Of a stretch of DNA of 38,026 bases, positions 18,722-28,263 are shown piece by piece. The notes below the pieces were generated by a model, which ran no database searches, was not told the origin of the DNA, and saw only the letters and a program-made list of their open reading frames with translations. The DNA is from Paracoccus marcusii. GTDB taxonomy: Bacteria > Pseudomonadota > Alphaproteobacteria > Rhodobacterales > Rhodobacteraceae. The stretch is taken from positions 1 to 38,026 of the forward strand of contig NZ_VDDD01000018.1 of the NCBI RefSeq assembly GCF_006151785.1. The letters are read 5' to 3'. The position numbers and the translations under genes are program-made. Position 1 is the stretch's first letter. Each line of letters opens with the position of its first letter.

Positions 18722-21055
18722 TCAATAGGCCGCGCTGCCGCTGCCCGCAGGCAGGGCGCCATAGGGCAGCCAGATCGTCTTGGACCGCGTCGCGTGATGC
18801 AGGAAGGTCTCGCCCTGCGCGTGACCACCGGTCCAGTCGCGGGCGGGCACGGCCCAGACCGGCTTCAGGTTCCCCGCCGCCGCCCGGTCCACCGCCGCCA
18901 GCCCTGCCGCGGGTCCCGCGTGCCAGAAGCCCGCGACCTCCTCATGGGCAGCCAAGGGCACGGCCAGATCGGCGGTGACCCCGGTCACGATATTGACCAC
19001 GCCCGCAGGCAGGTCCGACGTGTCGAACACCTGATAGAGGTCCGTCACCGCCAGCGGATCGTCCTGCGCGGGGATCGCCACGACCGCGTTGCCCATGGCG
19101 ATGGCGGGCAGCACCAGCGACAGGAACCCCGCCAGCGGCTGCGCATTCGGACAGGCGATGCCGATGACGCCCATCGGTTCGGGGATCACGTTGACCAGAT
19201 GGCCGGGCTTGGCCTGCACGGTGGCGCCGTCGAACTTGTCGGCCCAGGCCGCATAATGGAAGGCGCGCGCGATGGCGGCATCGACCTCGGCCCGGCTGGT
19301 GCGGGCGGCGAATTCCGCGGCCCGCGCCGACAGGTTCTCGGCGATGTAATAGAGGACCTGCGCGCGGGCATGACCGCCCGCCGCGGCCCATTTGCCGGCC
19401 TTGGTCGCCGCCTCGACGGCGTTCCGGATATCCTTGCGGCTGCCCAGGGGGGCCAGCCCGCCCGGCACCGCATACATCGCGCCGCCATCCGGCCGCTTCT
19501 GCACGCCGCCGTAATAGAGCTTGGCCGTGCGGTCGATGCCCTGCTGCGGCGCGGCCCCGTCCGTTACCGCGACGACCGGTTTCAACGCAATCTCACGCGC
19601 CGGTTTCACCGCAGGTTCGGCCAGATAGTCGCGCATCCCCGCGGCCCCGCCCTCGCGGCCATAGCCGCTTTCGCGATAGCCGCCGAAGGGGGCCGCGGCG
19701 TCGAACATGTTAGCGCCGTTGATCCAGATCACCCCGGCCTTGATCCGCGCGGCGATGTCGGTGGCGACCGTCGCGCTTTCCGACCAGACCGATCCGGCCA
19801 GGCCATAGCGGGTGTTGTTGGCCAGCTCGACCGCCTCATCCGCGGTGCGGAAGGTCGACAGCGTGGCGATGGGGCCGAAGATCTCCTGCTCCATGCCGGG
19901 ATTGGCGGGGGCGATGTTCTTCAGGTATCCGGGTGCGATGAAGCAGCCCTCCTGCGCCTGCCCGCCGACCAGTTCCGCCCCGGCATCGGTCGCGGCACGG
20001 CAGATCGACAGGATGCGGTCCTTCTGCACCGGATCGACGATGGCGCCGATATCGGTGGACTTGTCCAAGGGCGCGCCCACGCGCAGCCGCGCCATGCGGG
20101 CCGACAGCAGCGTTTCGAACCGCTCCGCGACGGATTCCGCCACCAAGATGCGCGAGCCCGCGCAGCAGACCTGGCCCTGGTTGAACCAGATGCTGTCCAC
20201 CACGCCCTCCACGGCGGCGTCCAGGTCGGCATCCTCCATCACCACGAAGGGTGACTTGCCGCCCAGTTCCAGCGTCAGCTTGCGCCCGGTCCCGGCCAGG
20301 GCGGTGGCGATGCCGCGCCCGACCTCGGTCGAGCCGGTGAAGGCGATCTTGTCCACGTCCGCCGCGACCAGGGCCGCGCCCGTCGCGCCGTCGCCGGTCA
20401 CGATGTTCACGACGCCCGCGGGCAGGCCGACCTCCTGGCAGATCTCGGCAAAGGCCAGGGCGGTCAGGGGGGTGTATTCGGCGGGCTTCAGCACGACCGT
20501 GTTGCCCGCGGCCAGCGCGGGCGCCACCTTCCAAGCCAGCATCAGCAGCGGAAAGTTCCACGGAATGATCTGGCCGCAGACGCCCAGGGGCGCATGGCCC
20601 GGGAACCGCGTGTCGCGCAGTTCGGCCCAACCCGCGTGGTGATAGAGATGCCGCGCGACCAGCGGGATGTCGATGTCGCGCGCCTCGCGGATCGGCTTGC
20701 CGTTGTCCAGCGTCTCCAGGACCGACAGGAAGCGCTCGCGCTTCTGCACATGGCGGGCCAGCGCATAGAGATGCCGCGCCCGTTCGGTGCCGGTCAGCGC
20801 GGCCCAGCCCTTCTGCGCGCGGCGCGCGGCCTTGACCGCCGTCGCGACGTCGTCCGCCGTTCCCTGCGTCACGCGGGCCAGAACCTCGCCGGTGGCGGGG
20901 TCGCGGGTCTCGAAGGTGTCGCCCGGCTTGGTGAAGCTGCCGTTGATGAAATGGCCGAACGTCCCGCGCCGGGCCAGCCAGTCGCGGGCCGCGGACGCGT
21001 CCTCGGTCGAGGGGCCGTATTCCATCGTCTGCATGATCTCGCTCACTTTGGTCAT
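18722..21055 (-). CDS. Tandem-domain aldehyde dehydrogenase, ALDH16 type
   Basis: The 777-residue product is far longer than a normal aldehyde dehydrogenase (about 490). Residues 1 to about 485 are a complete ALDH domain with PWNFPLLM near 165, glutamate E263 in LTLELGGKSPF and the nucleophile C297 in FNQGQVCCAGSR. The remaining 290 residues repeat an ALDH-like segment (GVIGIACPNAQPLAG, GVVNIVTG) but show no GQxC nucleophile motif. This matches the ALDH16 family, whose second domain is non-catalytic; unlike mammalian ALDH16A1 the active cysteine is present. It lies 7 bases after deoC, and GAGGA precedes the ATG at 21055. It probably oxidises acetaldehyde from the DeoC reaction, but the true substrate is not proven. 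Confidence 0.93.
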   Translation of the reverse strand: MTKVSEIMQTMEYGPSTEDASAARDWLARRGTFGHFINGSFTKPGDTFETRDPATGEVLARVTQGTADDVATAVKAARRAQKGWAALTGTERARHLYALARHVQKRERFLSVLETLDNGKPIREARDIDIPLVARHLYHHAGWAELRDTRFPGHAPLGVCGQIIPWNFPLLMLAWKVAPALAAGNTVVLKPAEYTPLTALAFAEICQEVGLPAGVVNIVTGDGATGAALVAADVDKIAFTGSTEVGRGIATALAGTGRKLTLELGGKSPFVVMEDADLDAAVEGVVDSIWFNQGQVCCAGSRILVAESVAERFETLLSARMARLRVGAPLDKSTDIGAIVDPVQKDRILSICRAATDAGAELVGGQAQEGCFIAPGYLKNIAPANPGMEQEIFGPIATLSTFRTADEAVELANNTRYGLAGSVWSESATVATDIAARIKAGVIWINGANMFDAAAPFGGYRESGYGREGGAAGMRDYLAEPAVKPAREIALKPVVAVTDGAAPQQGIDRTAKLYYGGVQKRPDGGAMYAVPGGLAPLGSRKDIRNAVEAATKAGKWAAAGGHARAQVLYYIAENLSARAAEFAARTSRAEVDAAIARAFHYAAWADKFDGATVQAKPGHLVNVIPEPMGVIGIACPNAQPLAGFLSLVLPAIAMGNAVVAIPAQDDPLAVTDLYQVFDTSDLPAGVVNIVTGVTADLAVPLAAHEEVAGFWHAGPAAGLAAVDRAAAGNLKPVWAVPARDWTGGHAQGETFLHHATRSKTIWLPYGALPAGSGSAAY

Positions 21056-21062
21056 CGGATCC

Positions 21063-22001
21063 TCAGGCAATCGCTTGGCGGTGGGCGGCGGCGTAGCGGC
21101 CCGTCACATGGTGGCTGATCTGGCGCTCGATATCGCCCAGCAGGCTGGAGGCGCCGATGCGGAACAGGTCCGGGGCCAGCCAGTCGCGGCCCAGCTCCTC
21201 GGCCATCAGCACCTGCCAGCTGATCGCGTCCTTGGCGGTGCGCAGGCCGCCCGCGGGCTTGAACCCGACTTTGATGCCGGTGCGGGCATGAAAGTCGCGG
21301 ATGGTGCGAACCATGACCAAGCTGACCGGCAGGGTCGCGTTCACGCCCTCCTTGCCGGTCGAGGTCTTGATCCAGTCCGACCCGGCGTGCATCGCCACAT
21401 GGCTGGCCTTGGCGACATTCTCCAGCGACTTCAGATCGCCGGTGGCCAGGATCGCCTTCATCCGCGCGGCCCCGCAGGCCTCGCGCATGGCGCGCAATTC
21501 GTCATACAGCGCCGCCCAGTTGCCCTGCAGCACATGGGCGCGGGTAATGACGATGTCGATCTCATCGGCGCCCTGATCCACGGCATAGCGGATCTCGGCC
21601 AGGCGCAGGTCCAGGGGCATCAGGCCTGCGGGAAAGCCAGTCGCCACGCTGGCGACGGGGATGCCGCTGTTGCCCAGGGCGCGCTTGGCGGGCGCGACCA
21701 TCGTCGGATAGACGCAGACCGCGCCGGTGGTCAGCCCGGTCACGCCCACGGCCTCCAGCAGATCGGCGGCGATCGGCTGGCGCGCCTTGGCGCACAGACG
21801 GGCGACCCGGTCGGGCGTGTCATCGCCCGCCAGCGTGGTCAGGTCGATGCAGCGCACCGCGTTCAAAAGCCACGCGGTCTGGTGATCCTTCTTCAGGCTG
21901 CGGCGCGCGGGTAACGTCGCGGCGCGGCGTTCGACCGCCGGGGTGTTGATGCGGATGCCCTCGAACCAGTCGGGGTGGAGGTCGGTTCCGGGGTTGGTCA
22001 T
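21063..22001 (-). CDS. deoC: Deoxyribose-phosphate aldolase
   Basis: DeoC cleaves 2-deoxyribose-5-phosphate to glyceraldehyde-3-phosphate and acetaldehyde in deoxynucleoside breakdown. The 312-residue chain is of the longer type. The Schiff-base lysine is K212 in WIKTSTGKEG and the assisting lysine is K248 in GFKPAGGLRT; the aspartate in DEIDIVITRA (D149) fits the catalytic D102 of E. coli. AAGGAG precedes the ATG at 22001. Its start overlaps the stop of the upstream DUF1523 gene (ATGA), and the ALDH16 gene follows within 7 bases, giving a tight operon. Confidence 0.95.
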   Translation of the reverse strand: MTNPGTDLHPDWFEGIRINTPAVERRAATLPARRSLKKDHQTAWLLNAVRCIDLTTLAGDDTPDRVARLCAKARQPIAADLLEAVGVTGLTTGAVCVYPTMVAPAKRALGNSGIPVASVATGFPAGLMPLDLRLAEIRYAVDQGADEIDIVITRAHVLQGNWAALYDELRAMREACGAARMKAILATGDLKSLENVAKASHVAMHAGSDWIKTSTGKEGVNATLPVSLVMVRTIRDFHARTGIKVGFKPAGGLRTAKDAISWQVLMAEELGRDWLAPDLFRIGASSLLGDIERQISHHVTGRYAAAHRQAIA

Positions 22002-22555
22002 GCCGGTCTCCTTGCGCTGCGCTGACGGAACTGCGCCCACATGCGCCAGACCAGCGTCAGCAAGGCCAGCAGCACGCCACATACGATCAGCGCGGCCCAG
22101 TTGGTCGGGCGGTCGTCGGGGCCCGCCACGGTGTTGATGGAAATCGCATTGGGATAGGTCGACATCCACGGCAGACGCCAGCCATAGGCGGTCACGCTGA
22201 CCCAGATCGGATCACGCGCCGAGGACTGCAGGTTCGTGGCCTCGGCCTGCAGGTTCGCGCTGTCATACTTGAAATAGGGCGGCCAGACCCAGCCCGTATC
22301 CTCGTTGCGATAGACGAAGACGCGCCCGCCGGGCCGCACCGCGTCGATGAAGCGCACGTCGCGCTGGCCCTGGGCGTTCTCGACCGTGCCGGTGCTGTCG
22401 GATGCCCAGAAGATCGCGGCCGAGGGCGGGATCTCCGTCAGGCGGTTGTAGGTGTTGCTGATCCGCAGCGTGTTCTGGGACGGCAGGGTGTAATCCAGCA
22501 GGCCAAAGACCAGGATGCCGAACAGGACGCCTGCGACGACGCGCACATAAGACAT
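21998..22555 (-). CDS. DUF1523 family membrane protein
   Basis: This 185-residue protein of unknown function resembles the DUF1523 family, which I associate with Rhodobacterales. It has an N-terminal membrane segment (about residues 5-24), then a soluble domain containing LDYTLPSQNTLRISNTYNR, a GRVFVYRNEDTGWVWPPYFK stretch and a WRLPWMSTYPNAISI stretch, and a second membrane segment near 155-172 ending in an Arg-rich tail. The central domain is therefore probably periplasmic. AGGAG precedes the ATG at 22555. It lies between a small membrane protein gene and deoC, overlapping deoC by ATGA, so a link with deoxyribose metabolism or the envelope is possible but unproven. Confidence 0.8.
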   Translation of the reverse strand: MSYVRVVAGVLFGILVFGLLDYTLPSQNTLRISNTYNRLTEIPPSAAIFWASDSTGTVENAQGQRDVRFIDAVRPGGRVFVYRNEDTGWVWPPYFKYDSANLQAEATNLQSSARDPIWVSVTAYGWRLPWMSTYPNAISINTVAGPDDRPTNWAALIVCGVLLALLTLVWRMWAQFRQRSARRPA

Positions 22556-22563
22556 GGCAGCTC

Positions 22564-22872
22564 CTATTGCCAGTTGACCAGGATGACGATGACCACAACG
22601 GCCAGCGTGGGCAACACGAAGACCAAGCCGGCCAGCCGCGCCCGCAGGGTTCGGTTGAACCCGACCATCGCCTTGGCGATGAACGCGCGCCGTGCGGCGG
22701 TGTTCCCGGCCTGGTCGGGATGGCGGGCATCCCACCGGTTCTCAAGGCGTTCGACCTGTCCGGACCGGATATGCATGCGCAGCAGCACATAGAACACCAC
22801 CTGCGCCGCCAGCACGAACAGCCACAGCCGGATCACCGCCACCGCAAAGCCCCCGTCATCATTGGCGACCAC
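22564..22872 (-). CDS. Small membrane protein of unknown function
   Basis: I do not recognise a named family. The product of up to 102 residues has two hydrophobic segments: about residues 11-28 (IRLWLFVLAAQVVFYVLLR) and 81-99 (LAGLVFVLPTLAVVVIVIL). They flank a charged, probably cytoplasmic, loop with ENRWDARHPDQAG. The start is uncertain: GTG at 22872 opens the frame, and GTG codons at 22842 and 22836 after a GGGGG would give a protein starting close to the first membrane segment. It ends 8 bases before the DUF1523 start and should be part of the same operon. Confidence 0.7.
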   Translation of the reverse strand: MVANDDGGFAVAVIRLWLFVLAAQVVFYVLLRMHIRSGQVERLENRWDARHPDQAGNTAARRAFIAKAMVGFNRTLRARLAGLVFVLPTLAVVVIVILVNWQ

Positions 22873-22977
22873 GTTAGCACGCCCCGCGCGGCAGGGGCCA
22901 GATGTCGCGTCGCGTCACGGCGGCGCAGCGTGCAACCCTTTGAACGCGTGCGGCGTTCGGCGGCCGAAAGGACCCCC

Positions 22978-23910
22978 ATGACCCGCCCGATGTCCGAACA
23001 AGCCGTCCTGCGCCTGTCGATCGCCATGACCTTCGTCGTGGCGGCGGTGGGGATCGGTTTCGGCGTGGCGTCGGGGTCGGCGTCGATCATCTTCGACGGC
23101 ATCTATTCGCTGACGGATGCGGTGATGACGTCGGTCGCGCTGCTGGTGTCGTCGCTGATCACGCAACGCCTGTCGGAACGCCGCCAGGCGCGGCTGGTCC
23201 AGCGCTTCACGATGGGGTTCTGGCACCTGGAGCCGATGGTCCTGGGCCTGAACGGCGTCCTGCTGTCGGGGGCGGCGATCTATGCGCTGGTCACCGCGGT
23301 GGGCAGCCTGCTGGCCGGGGGGCGCGAACTCGATTTCGGGCGGGCCATCGTCTATGCGGTCGTCGTGGTGATCGTGGCGGTGGGCATGGCGATCCACAAC
23401 CGTCACGCCAACCTGTCGATCCGGTCCAACTTCGTGGCGCTGGACGTGCAGGGCTGGACCATCTCGGCGGCGCTGACGGGGGCGCTGCTGGCGGCCTTCG
23501 TCTTTGGCTGGGCGATCCAGGGAACGGCGCTGGCGCCCCTGTCGCCCTATGTCGATCCGGCCGTGCTGGCGCTGGTCTGCGTGATCGTGATCCCGCTGCC
23601 GGTGCCGACCATCCGCAGGGCACTGGCCGACATCCTGCTGATCACGCCGCCGGACATGATGGCGCAGGTCGACCGCGTGGCCCGCGACGTGGTGGCCCGG
23701 CACGGATTCCTGGACCACCGCGCCTATGTCGCCCGCGTCGGCCGTGGCCGCCAGATAGAGCTGTACTTCATCGTCCCCCAGGGCCAGCCCCCCCGCCCGC
23801 TGGAGGAATGGGACGCCATCCGCGACCAGATCGGCGACGCCATCGGCGGCGACATCACGAACCGCTGGCTGACCATCGCTTTTACCACCGACCCCGAATG
23901 GGCCGACTGA
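22978..23910 (+). CDS. Cation diffusion facilitator family transporter (COG3965-like)
   Basis: The 310-residue protein has several membrane segments and a C-terminal cytoplasmic domain from about residue 215, as in CDF metal/proton antiporters. The CDF signature region reads SASIIFDGIYSLTDA (residues 34-48), and MGFWHLEPMV lies near 77-86. By eye against E. coli FieF, the first metal-site motif DxxxD becomes YxxxD (Y43, D47) and HxxxD becomes DxxxW (D154, W158), so only part of the canonical zinc site is kept. This resembles the poorly studied COG3965 subgroup. AAAGGA precedes the ATG. The transported ion cannot be predicted. The EcsC-family gene follows after 14 bases. Confidence 0.87.
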   Translation: MTRPMSEQAVLRLSIAMTFVVAAVGIGFGVASGSASIIFDGIYSLTDAVMTSVALLVSSLITQRLSERRQARLVQRFTMGFWHLEPMVLGLNGVLLSGAAIYALVTAVGSLLAGGRELDFGRAIVYAVVVVIVAVGMAIHNRHANLSIRSNFVALDVQGWTISAALTGALLAAFVFGWAIQGTALAPLSPYVDPAVLALVCVIVIPLPVPTIRRALADILLITPPDMMAQVDRVARDVVARHGFLDHRAYVARVGRGRQIELYFIVPQGQPPRPLEEWDAIRDQIGDAIGGDITNRWLTIAFTTDPEWAD

Positions 23911-23924
23911 CCAGGAGCATCACC

Positions 23925-24737
23925 ATGACCTCGACCGCGCTGACCGATCCGACCGCCGACCTGCAGGCCGAACTGGACCGCCTGGCCGCCCGCCAGCTGG
24001 CCGGTCGCGGCCTGCTGATGCGCGGGGTCGAGGCGGTGGGCCGGCTGACCGAAGGCGCGGCCACCACGGTCTTGGGCCTGTCGCCCCTGTCGCTGGAAAA
24101 GGTCATGGAAAGCGCGTTCCGCCAACTGTACGACCTGTCTGCGCGCGGTGACGGGATCAGCGTGGTGCGTGACGCGCCGCTGGTCGCCAACAGGGCGGCG
24201 GCGGTGATGTCGGGGGCCACGGGCGGATGGTTCGGGCTGGCGGGCATCGTGCCGGACCTGGTGGCCTCGACCACGGTCATCTTCAATTCCATCCAGAAGG
24301 TCGCGCGCAAGCATGGCTTTGACACCACCGATCCGCGGGTGCGGCTGGAATGCCTGGCGGTGTTCCAGTACGGCGAGCCGGGACAAGAGGGAGACGCGGC
24401 CGCGCAATCGTTCCTGGCGAACCGCCTGCTGACCAATGGGCAGACCGTGTCGACGCTTATCACCCGCTTTGCCGGTCAGTTCGCGACCCGCCTGACGACC
24501 AAGCTGGGCGCGCAGGCCGTTCCGGTCCTGGGCGCGGCGACGGGGGCCGCGATCAACTATGCCTTCCTGGATTACTACGAACGGGTCGCAGACATCCATT
24601 TCCGCCTGTTGCGCCTGGCAGAAAACCATCCGGGCACGGATGTCGACGCGGCCTATGCCCAAGCCCTGACCCGCGCGGGACAGCCCCGCCTATCCCGCCG
24701 TCAGAAGGGGACGTCGTCGCCCCCGCTTGCCAGTTGA
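23925..24737 (+). CDS. EcsC family protein
   Basis: This 270-residue protein fits the EcsC family, named for a Bacillus protein encoded with an ABC transporter; its biochemical role is not known. It has an Ala-rich helical N-terminus and a central hydrophobic, glycine-rich stretch (MSGATGGWFGLAGIVPDLVA) typical of the family. A second hydrophobic stretch follows (VPVLGAATGAAINYAFLDYY). The tail LSRRQKGTSSPPLAS is encoded within the 3' end of uvrD, on the other strand. CCAGGAG precedes the ATG. It is likely co-transcribed with the CDF gene. Confidence 0.82.
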   Translation: MTSTALTDPTADLQAELDRLAARQLAGRGLLMRGVEAVGRLTEGAATTVLGLSPLSLEKVMESAFRQLYDLSARGDGISVVRDAPLVANRAAAVMSGATGGWFGLAGIVPDLVASTTVIFNSIQKVARKHGFDTTDPRVRLECLAVFQYGEPGQEGDAAAQSFLANRLLTNGQTVSTLITRFAGQFATRLTTKLGAQAVPVLGAATGAAINYAFLDYYERVADIHFRLLRLAENHPGTDVDAAYAQALTRAGQPRLSRRQKGTSSPPLAS

Positions 24738-27067
24738 ACATAGGCCGCCTTGATGTTTTTGAACCCGGCCTCGAACTGAACGGTCAGCGTGTCCTCGGCG
24801 ATCCCCATGACCAGACCCTCGCCGAACTTGGCGTGGGTCACGCGGTCGCCCACGCTGAATCGCGACGCGGGCGCCGCGTTGATCGTGACGGGGGTGCGAT
24901 GCACCGGCTGGCCGCGATCGGCGGCCCGCGCCTGCATCCGCTTCCATCCCGGAGAGGCATAGACATCGGCCTTGGCCACCCGTTCGTCCATCCGCGTGCC
25001 GCCCGCCATCGCCATCGCCGCACCATAGCCGCCGCCATACAGGCCCGGCGGGGTCAGCACCTCGACATGCTCCTCGGGCAGCTCGTCGATGAAGCGTGAC
25101 GGCAGGGCGCTCTGCCACTGGCCGTACAGGCGCCGGTTGCCCGCGAAGGTGATCGTGGCCAGCCGTTCGGCCCGCGTGATGCCGACATATGCCAGCCGCC
25201 GCTCCTCCTCCAGGCCCTTGGTGCCCTGCTCGTCCATGGCGCGCTGGTTGGGGAACAGGCCGTCCTCCCATCCGGGCAGAAAGACGACCGGAAACTCCAG
25301 CCCCTTGGCGCCGTGCAGGGTCATGATGCTGACCTGTTCGTCGTCGTCGGCATTGTCGCGGTCCATGACCAGCGACACGTGCTCCAGGAACCCCTGCAGG
25401 TTCTCGAACTCCTCCAGCGCCTTGACCAGTTCCTTGAGGTTGTCCAGACGCCCCGGCGCGTCGGGCGACTTGTCGTTCTGCCACATCGCGGTATAGCCCG
25501 ATTCGTCCAGCACCCGCTCGGCCAGCTCCACATGGCCGACACCGTCGCGCACCGCCATATGCGACCGCCCGATCAGGCCTACGAAATCGCGCAGGTTGGC
25601 CAGCCCCTTGCCGCCCAGCTGCTTGTCCTCGACCACGATGCGCGCGCCCTCCAGCAGGTTCACGCCGTTCTGGCGCGCCGCATGCTGGACCGTCTGCAGC
25701 GCCTTGTCGCCAAGGCCCCGCTTGGGCGTGTTCACGATCCGCTCGAAGGCCAGATCGTCGTCCGGGCTGACGACCAGCCGGAAATAGGCCATCGCGTCGC
25801 GGATTTCCTGCCGCTCATAGAACCGCGGGCCGCCGATCACGCGGTAAGGCAACCCGATGGTCATGAACCGGTCCTCGAAGGCCCGCATCTGGTGCGACGC
25901 GCGCACAAGGATCGCCATGTCGTTCAGGCTGACGCGGCCCAGGGCCTGTCGATGGCCGCCCTGGAACGCCTCGATCTCCTCGCCGATCCAGCGGGCCTCG
26001 GCCTCGCTGTCCCAATGCCCGATCAGGCGCACCGGTTCGCCCGGTTCGGCATCCGTCCACAGCGTCTTGCCCAACCGCCCCTGGTTCGCCGCGATCAGGC
26101 CGGACGCCGCCGCCAGGATCTGCGGGGTGGACCGGTAATTCTGCTCCAGCCGGATCACCTCGGCGCCCGGAAAGTCCTTCTCAAACCGCAGGATGTTGCC
26201 AACCTCGGCCCCGCGCCAGCCATAGATCGACTGGTCGTCGTCGCCCACGCAGCAGATGTTGCGATGCGCCTGCGCCAACAGCCGCAGCCACATGTACTGC
26301 GCGACGTTGGTGTCCTGATACTCGTCCACCAGGATATAGCGGAACCGGTCCTGCCATTGGCGCAGCACGTCTGGATGCGCCTGGAACAGCGTCACGCAAT
26401 GCATCAGCAGGTCGCCGAAATCGACCGCGTTCAGCGTCAGCAGCCGGTCCTGATAGGCCGCGTACAGCTTGCCGCCATGCCCGTCAAACGCCTCACCCTC
26501 GCCCCGGGGCAGGTTGCCGGGCGTGATGCAGCGGTTCTTCCACCCATCGATCAGATGCGCCAGCTGCCGTGCGGGCCAACGCTTCTCGTCGATGTTCTCG
26601 GCCGCGATCAGCTGCTTCAGCAGGCGGATCTGATCGTCCGTGTCCAGAATAGTGAAACTGGGCTTCAGGTGCAGGTTGCCGTGCCCGATCAGCTCGGCAT
26701 GGCGGCGCAGGATCTTGACGCTGATGCTGTGGAAGGTGCCCAGCCAAGGCATCCCCTCCACCGCATCGCCCAGCAGGCGGCCGATCCGGTCCTTCATCTC
26801 GCGCGCGGCCTTGTTGGTGAAGGTCACGGCCAGCAGCTGCCCGGGCCGCGCCTTGCCCAGCATCAGCAGATGCGCGGTTCGCGTGGTCAGCGCACGGGTC
26901 TTGCCCGTGCCGGCCCCCGCCAGCATCAGGACAGGCCCGTCCAGCGCTTCGACAGCGGCGCGCTGTGCGGCGTTCAGCCCGTCAAGATACGGCGCGGGCC
27001 GCGCGGCCATCGCGCGCTGCGACAGCGGCACCGCCGCCAGATCATCGGAATCGTCGAAATGCTCCAT
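24701..27067 (-). CDS. uvrD: UvrD/PcrA-type superfamily 1A DNA helicase
   Basis: This 3'-5' helicase acts in nucleotide excision and mismatch repair and clears RNA polymerase or RecA from DNA. The 788-residue chain shows all SF1A motifs: AGAGTGKT at about 50-57, the Walker B DEYQDTN from D248, GDDDQSIYGWRGA near 270, MTLHGAKGLEFPVVFLPG, and RRLAYVGITRAE. The C-terminus carries the PcrA/UvrD Tudor-like domain (GDRVTHAKFGEGLVMGI), known in the family to bind RNA polymerase. I chose the ATG at 27067 (MEHFDDSDDL); a TTG 30 bases upstream is possible. It converges on and overlaps the EcsC gene by 37 bases. Confidence 0.96.
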   Translation of the reverse strand: MEHFDDSDDLAAVPLSQRAMAARPAPYLDGLNAAQRAAVEALDGPVLMLAGAGTGKTRALTTRTAHLLMLGKARPGQLLAVTFTNKAAREMKDRIGRLLGDAVEGMPWLGTFHSISVKILRRHAELIGHGNLHLKPSFTILDTDDQIRLLKQLIAAENIDEKRWPARQLAHLIDGWKNRCITPGNLPRGEGEAFDGHGGKLYAAYQDRLLTLNAVDFGDLLMHCVTLFQAHPDVLRQWQDRFRYILVDEYQDTNVAQYMWLRLLAQAHRNICCVGDDDQSIYGWRGAEVGNILRFEKDFPGAEVIRLEQNYRSTPQILAAASGLIAANQGRLGKTLWTDAEPGEPVRLIGHWDSEAEARWIGEEIEAFQGGHRQALGRVSLNDMAILVRASHQMRAFEDRFMTIGLPYRVIGGPRFYERQEIRDAMAYFRLVVSPDDDLAFERIVNTPKRGLGDKALQTVQHAARQNGVNLLEGARIVVEDKQLGGKGLANLRDFVGLIGRSHMAVRDGVGHVELAERVLDESGYTAMWQNDKSPDAPGRLDNLKELVKALEEFENLQGFLEHVSLVMDRDNADDDEQVSIMTLHGAKGLEFPVVFLPGWEDGLFPNQRAMDEQGTKGLEEERRLAYVGITRAERLATITFAGNRRLYGQWQSALPSRFIDELPEEHVEVLTPPGLYGGGYGAAMAMAGGTRMDERVAKADVYASPGWKRMQARAADRGQPVHRTPVTINAAPASRFSVGDRVTHAKFGEGLVMGIAEDTLTVQFEAGFKNIKAAYVQLASGGDDVPF

Positions 27068-27163
27068 TCCGCCAACATAGGCATCGCCGCGCGCCAAGGA
27101 AAGCCCGACGTTCGCCCTATGTTCTCATCCGTGCCGAAATGGTGCGCCCCATCAGCAGGGGGT

Positions 27164-27187
27164 CCGGGGGGCGCGCAGCTCCCCCGG
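27164..27187. terminator. Hairpin downstream of folE2
   Basis: CCGGGGG and CCCCCGG form a 7-bp stem around a 10-base loop, 17 bases after the folE2 stop on the minus strand. There is no T tract. It may be a terminator or a shortened copy of the G/C hairpin repeat also seen at 33800. The spacer to uvrD otherwise shows nothing clear. Confidence 0.45.
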
Positions 27188-27204
27188 CCACCGCGGGACG
27201 CAGA

Positions 27205-28167
<963 letters not shown>

Positions 28168-28191
28168 GGTGCCTCCGGCGTGATCGCCACA

Positions 28192-28220
28192 GATATAGGG
28201 GGCGGCACAACAAATGTCAG
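28192..28220 (-). promoter_or_regulatory. Candidate promoter for folE2
   Basis: On the minus strand CTGACA (28220-28215) and TATATC (28197-28192) are separated by exactly 17 bases, close to the sigma-70 consensus. The -10 box lies about 24 bases before the folE2 ATG, leaving a short leader with the GGAGG site. Confidence 0.5.
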
Positions 28221-28263
28221 CCCGCCCCCGCAGATGCGCCACGCCACGATGACGCAGCCCGGC

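Noticed and set aside
18722..21055. Frameshifted fusion of two separate ALDH genes
   Set aside because: The frame is continuous, and the complete first domain plus reduced second domain matches the known ALDH16 architecture.
28168..28263. Zur (zinc repressor) box before folE2
   Set aside because: FolE2 genes are often zinc-regulated, but no convincing AT-rich dyad is present in this spacer.
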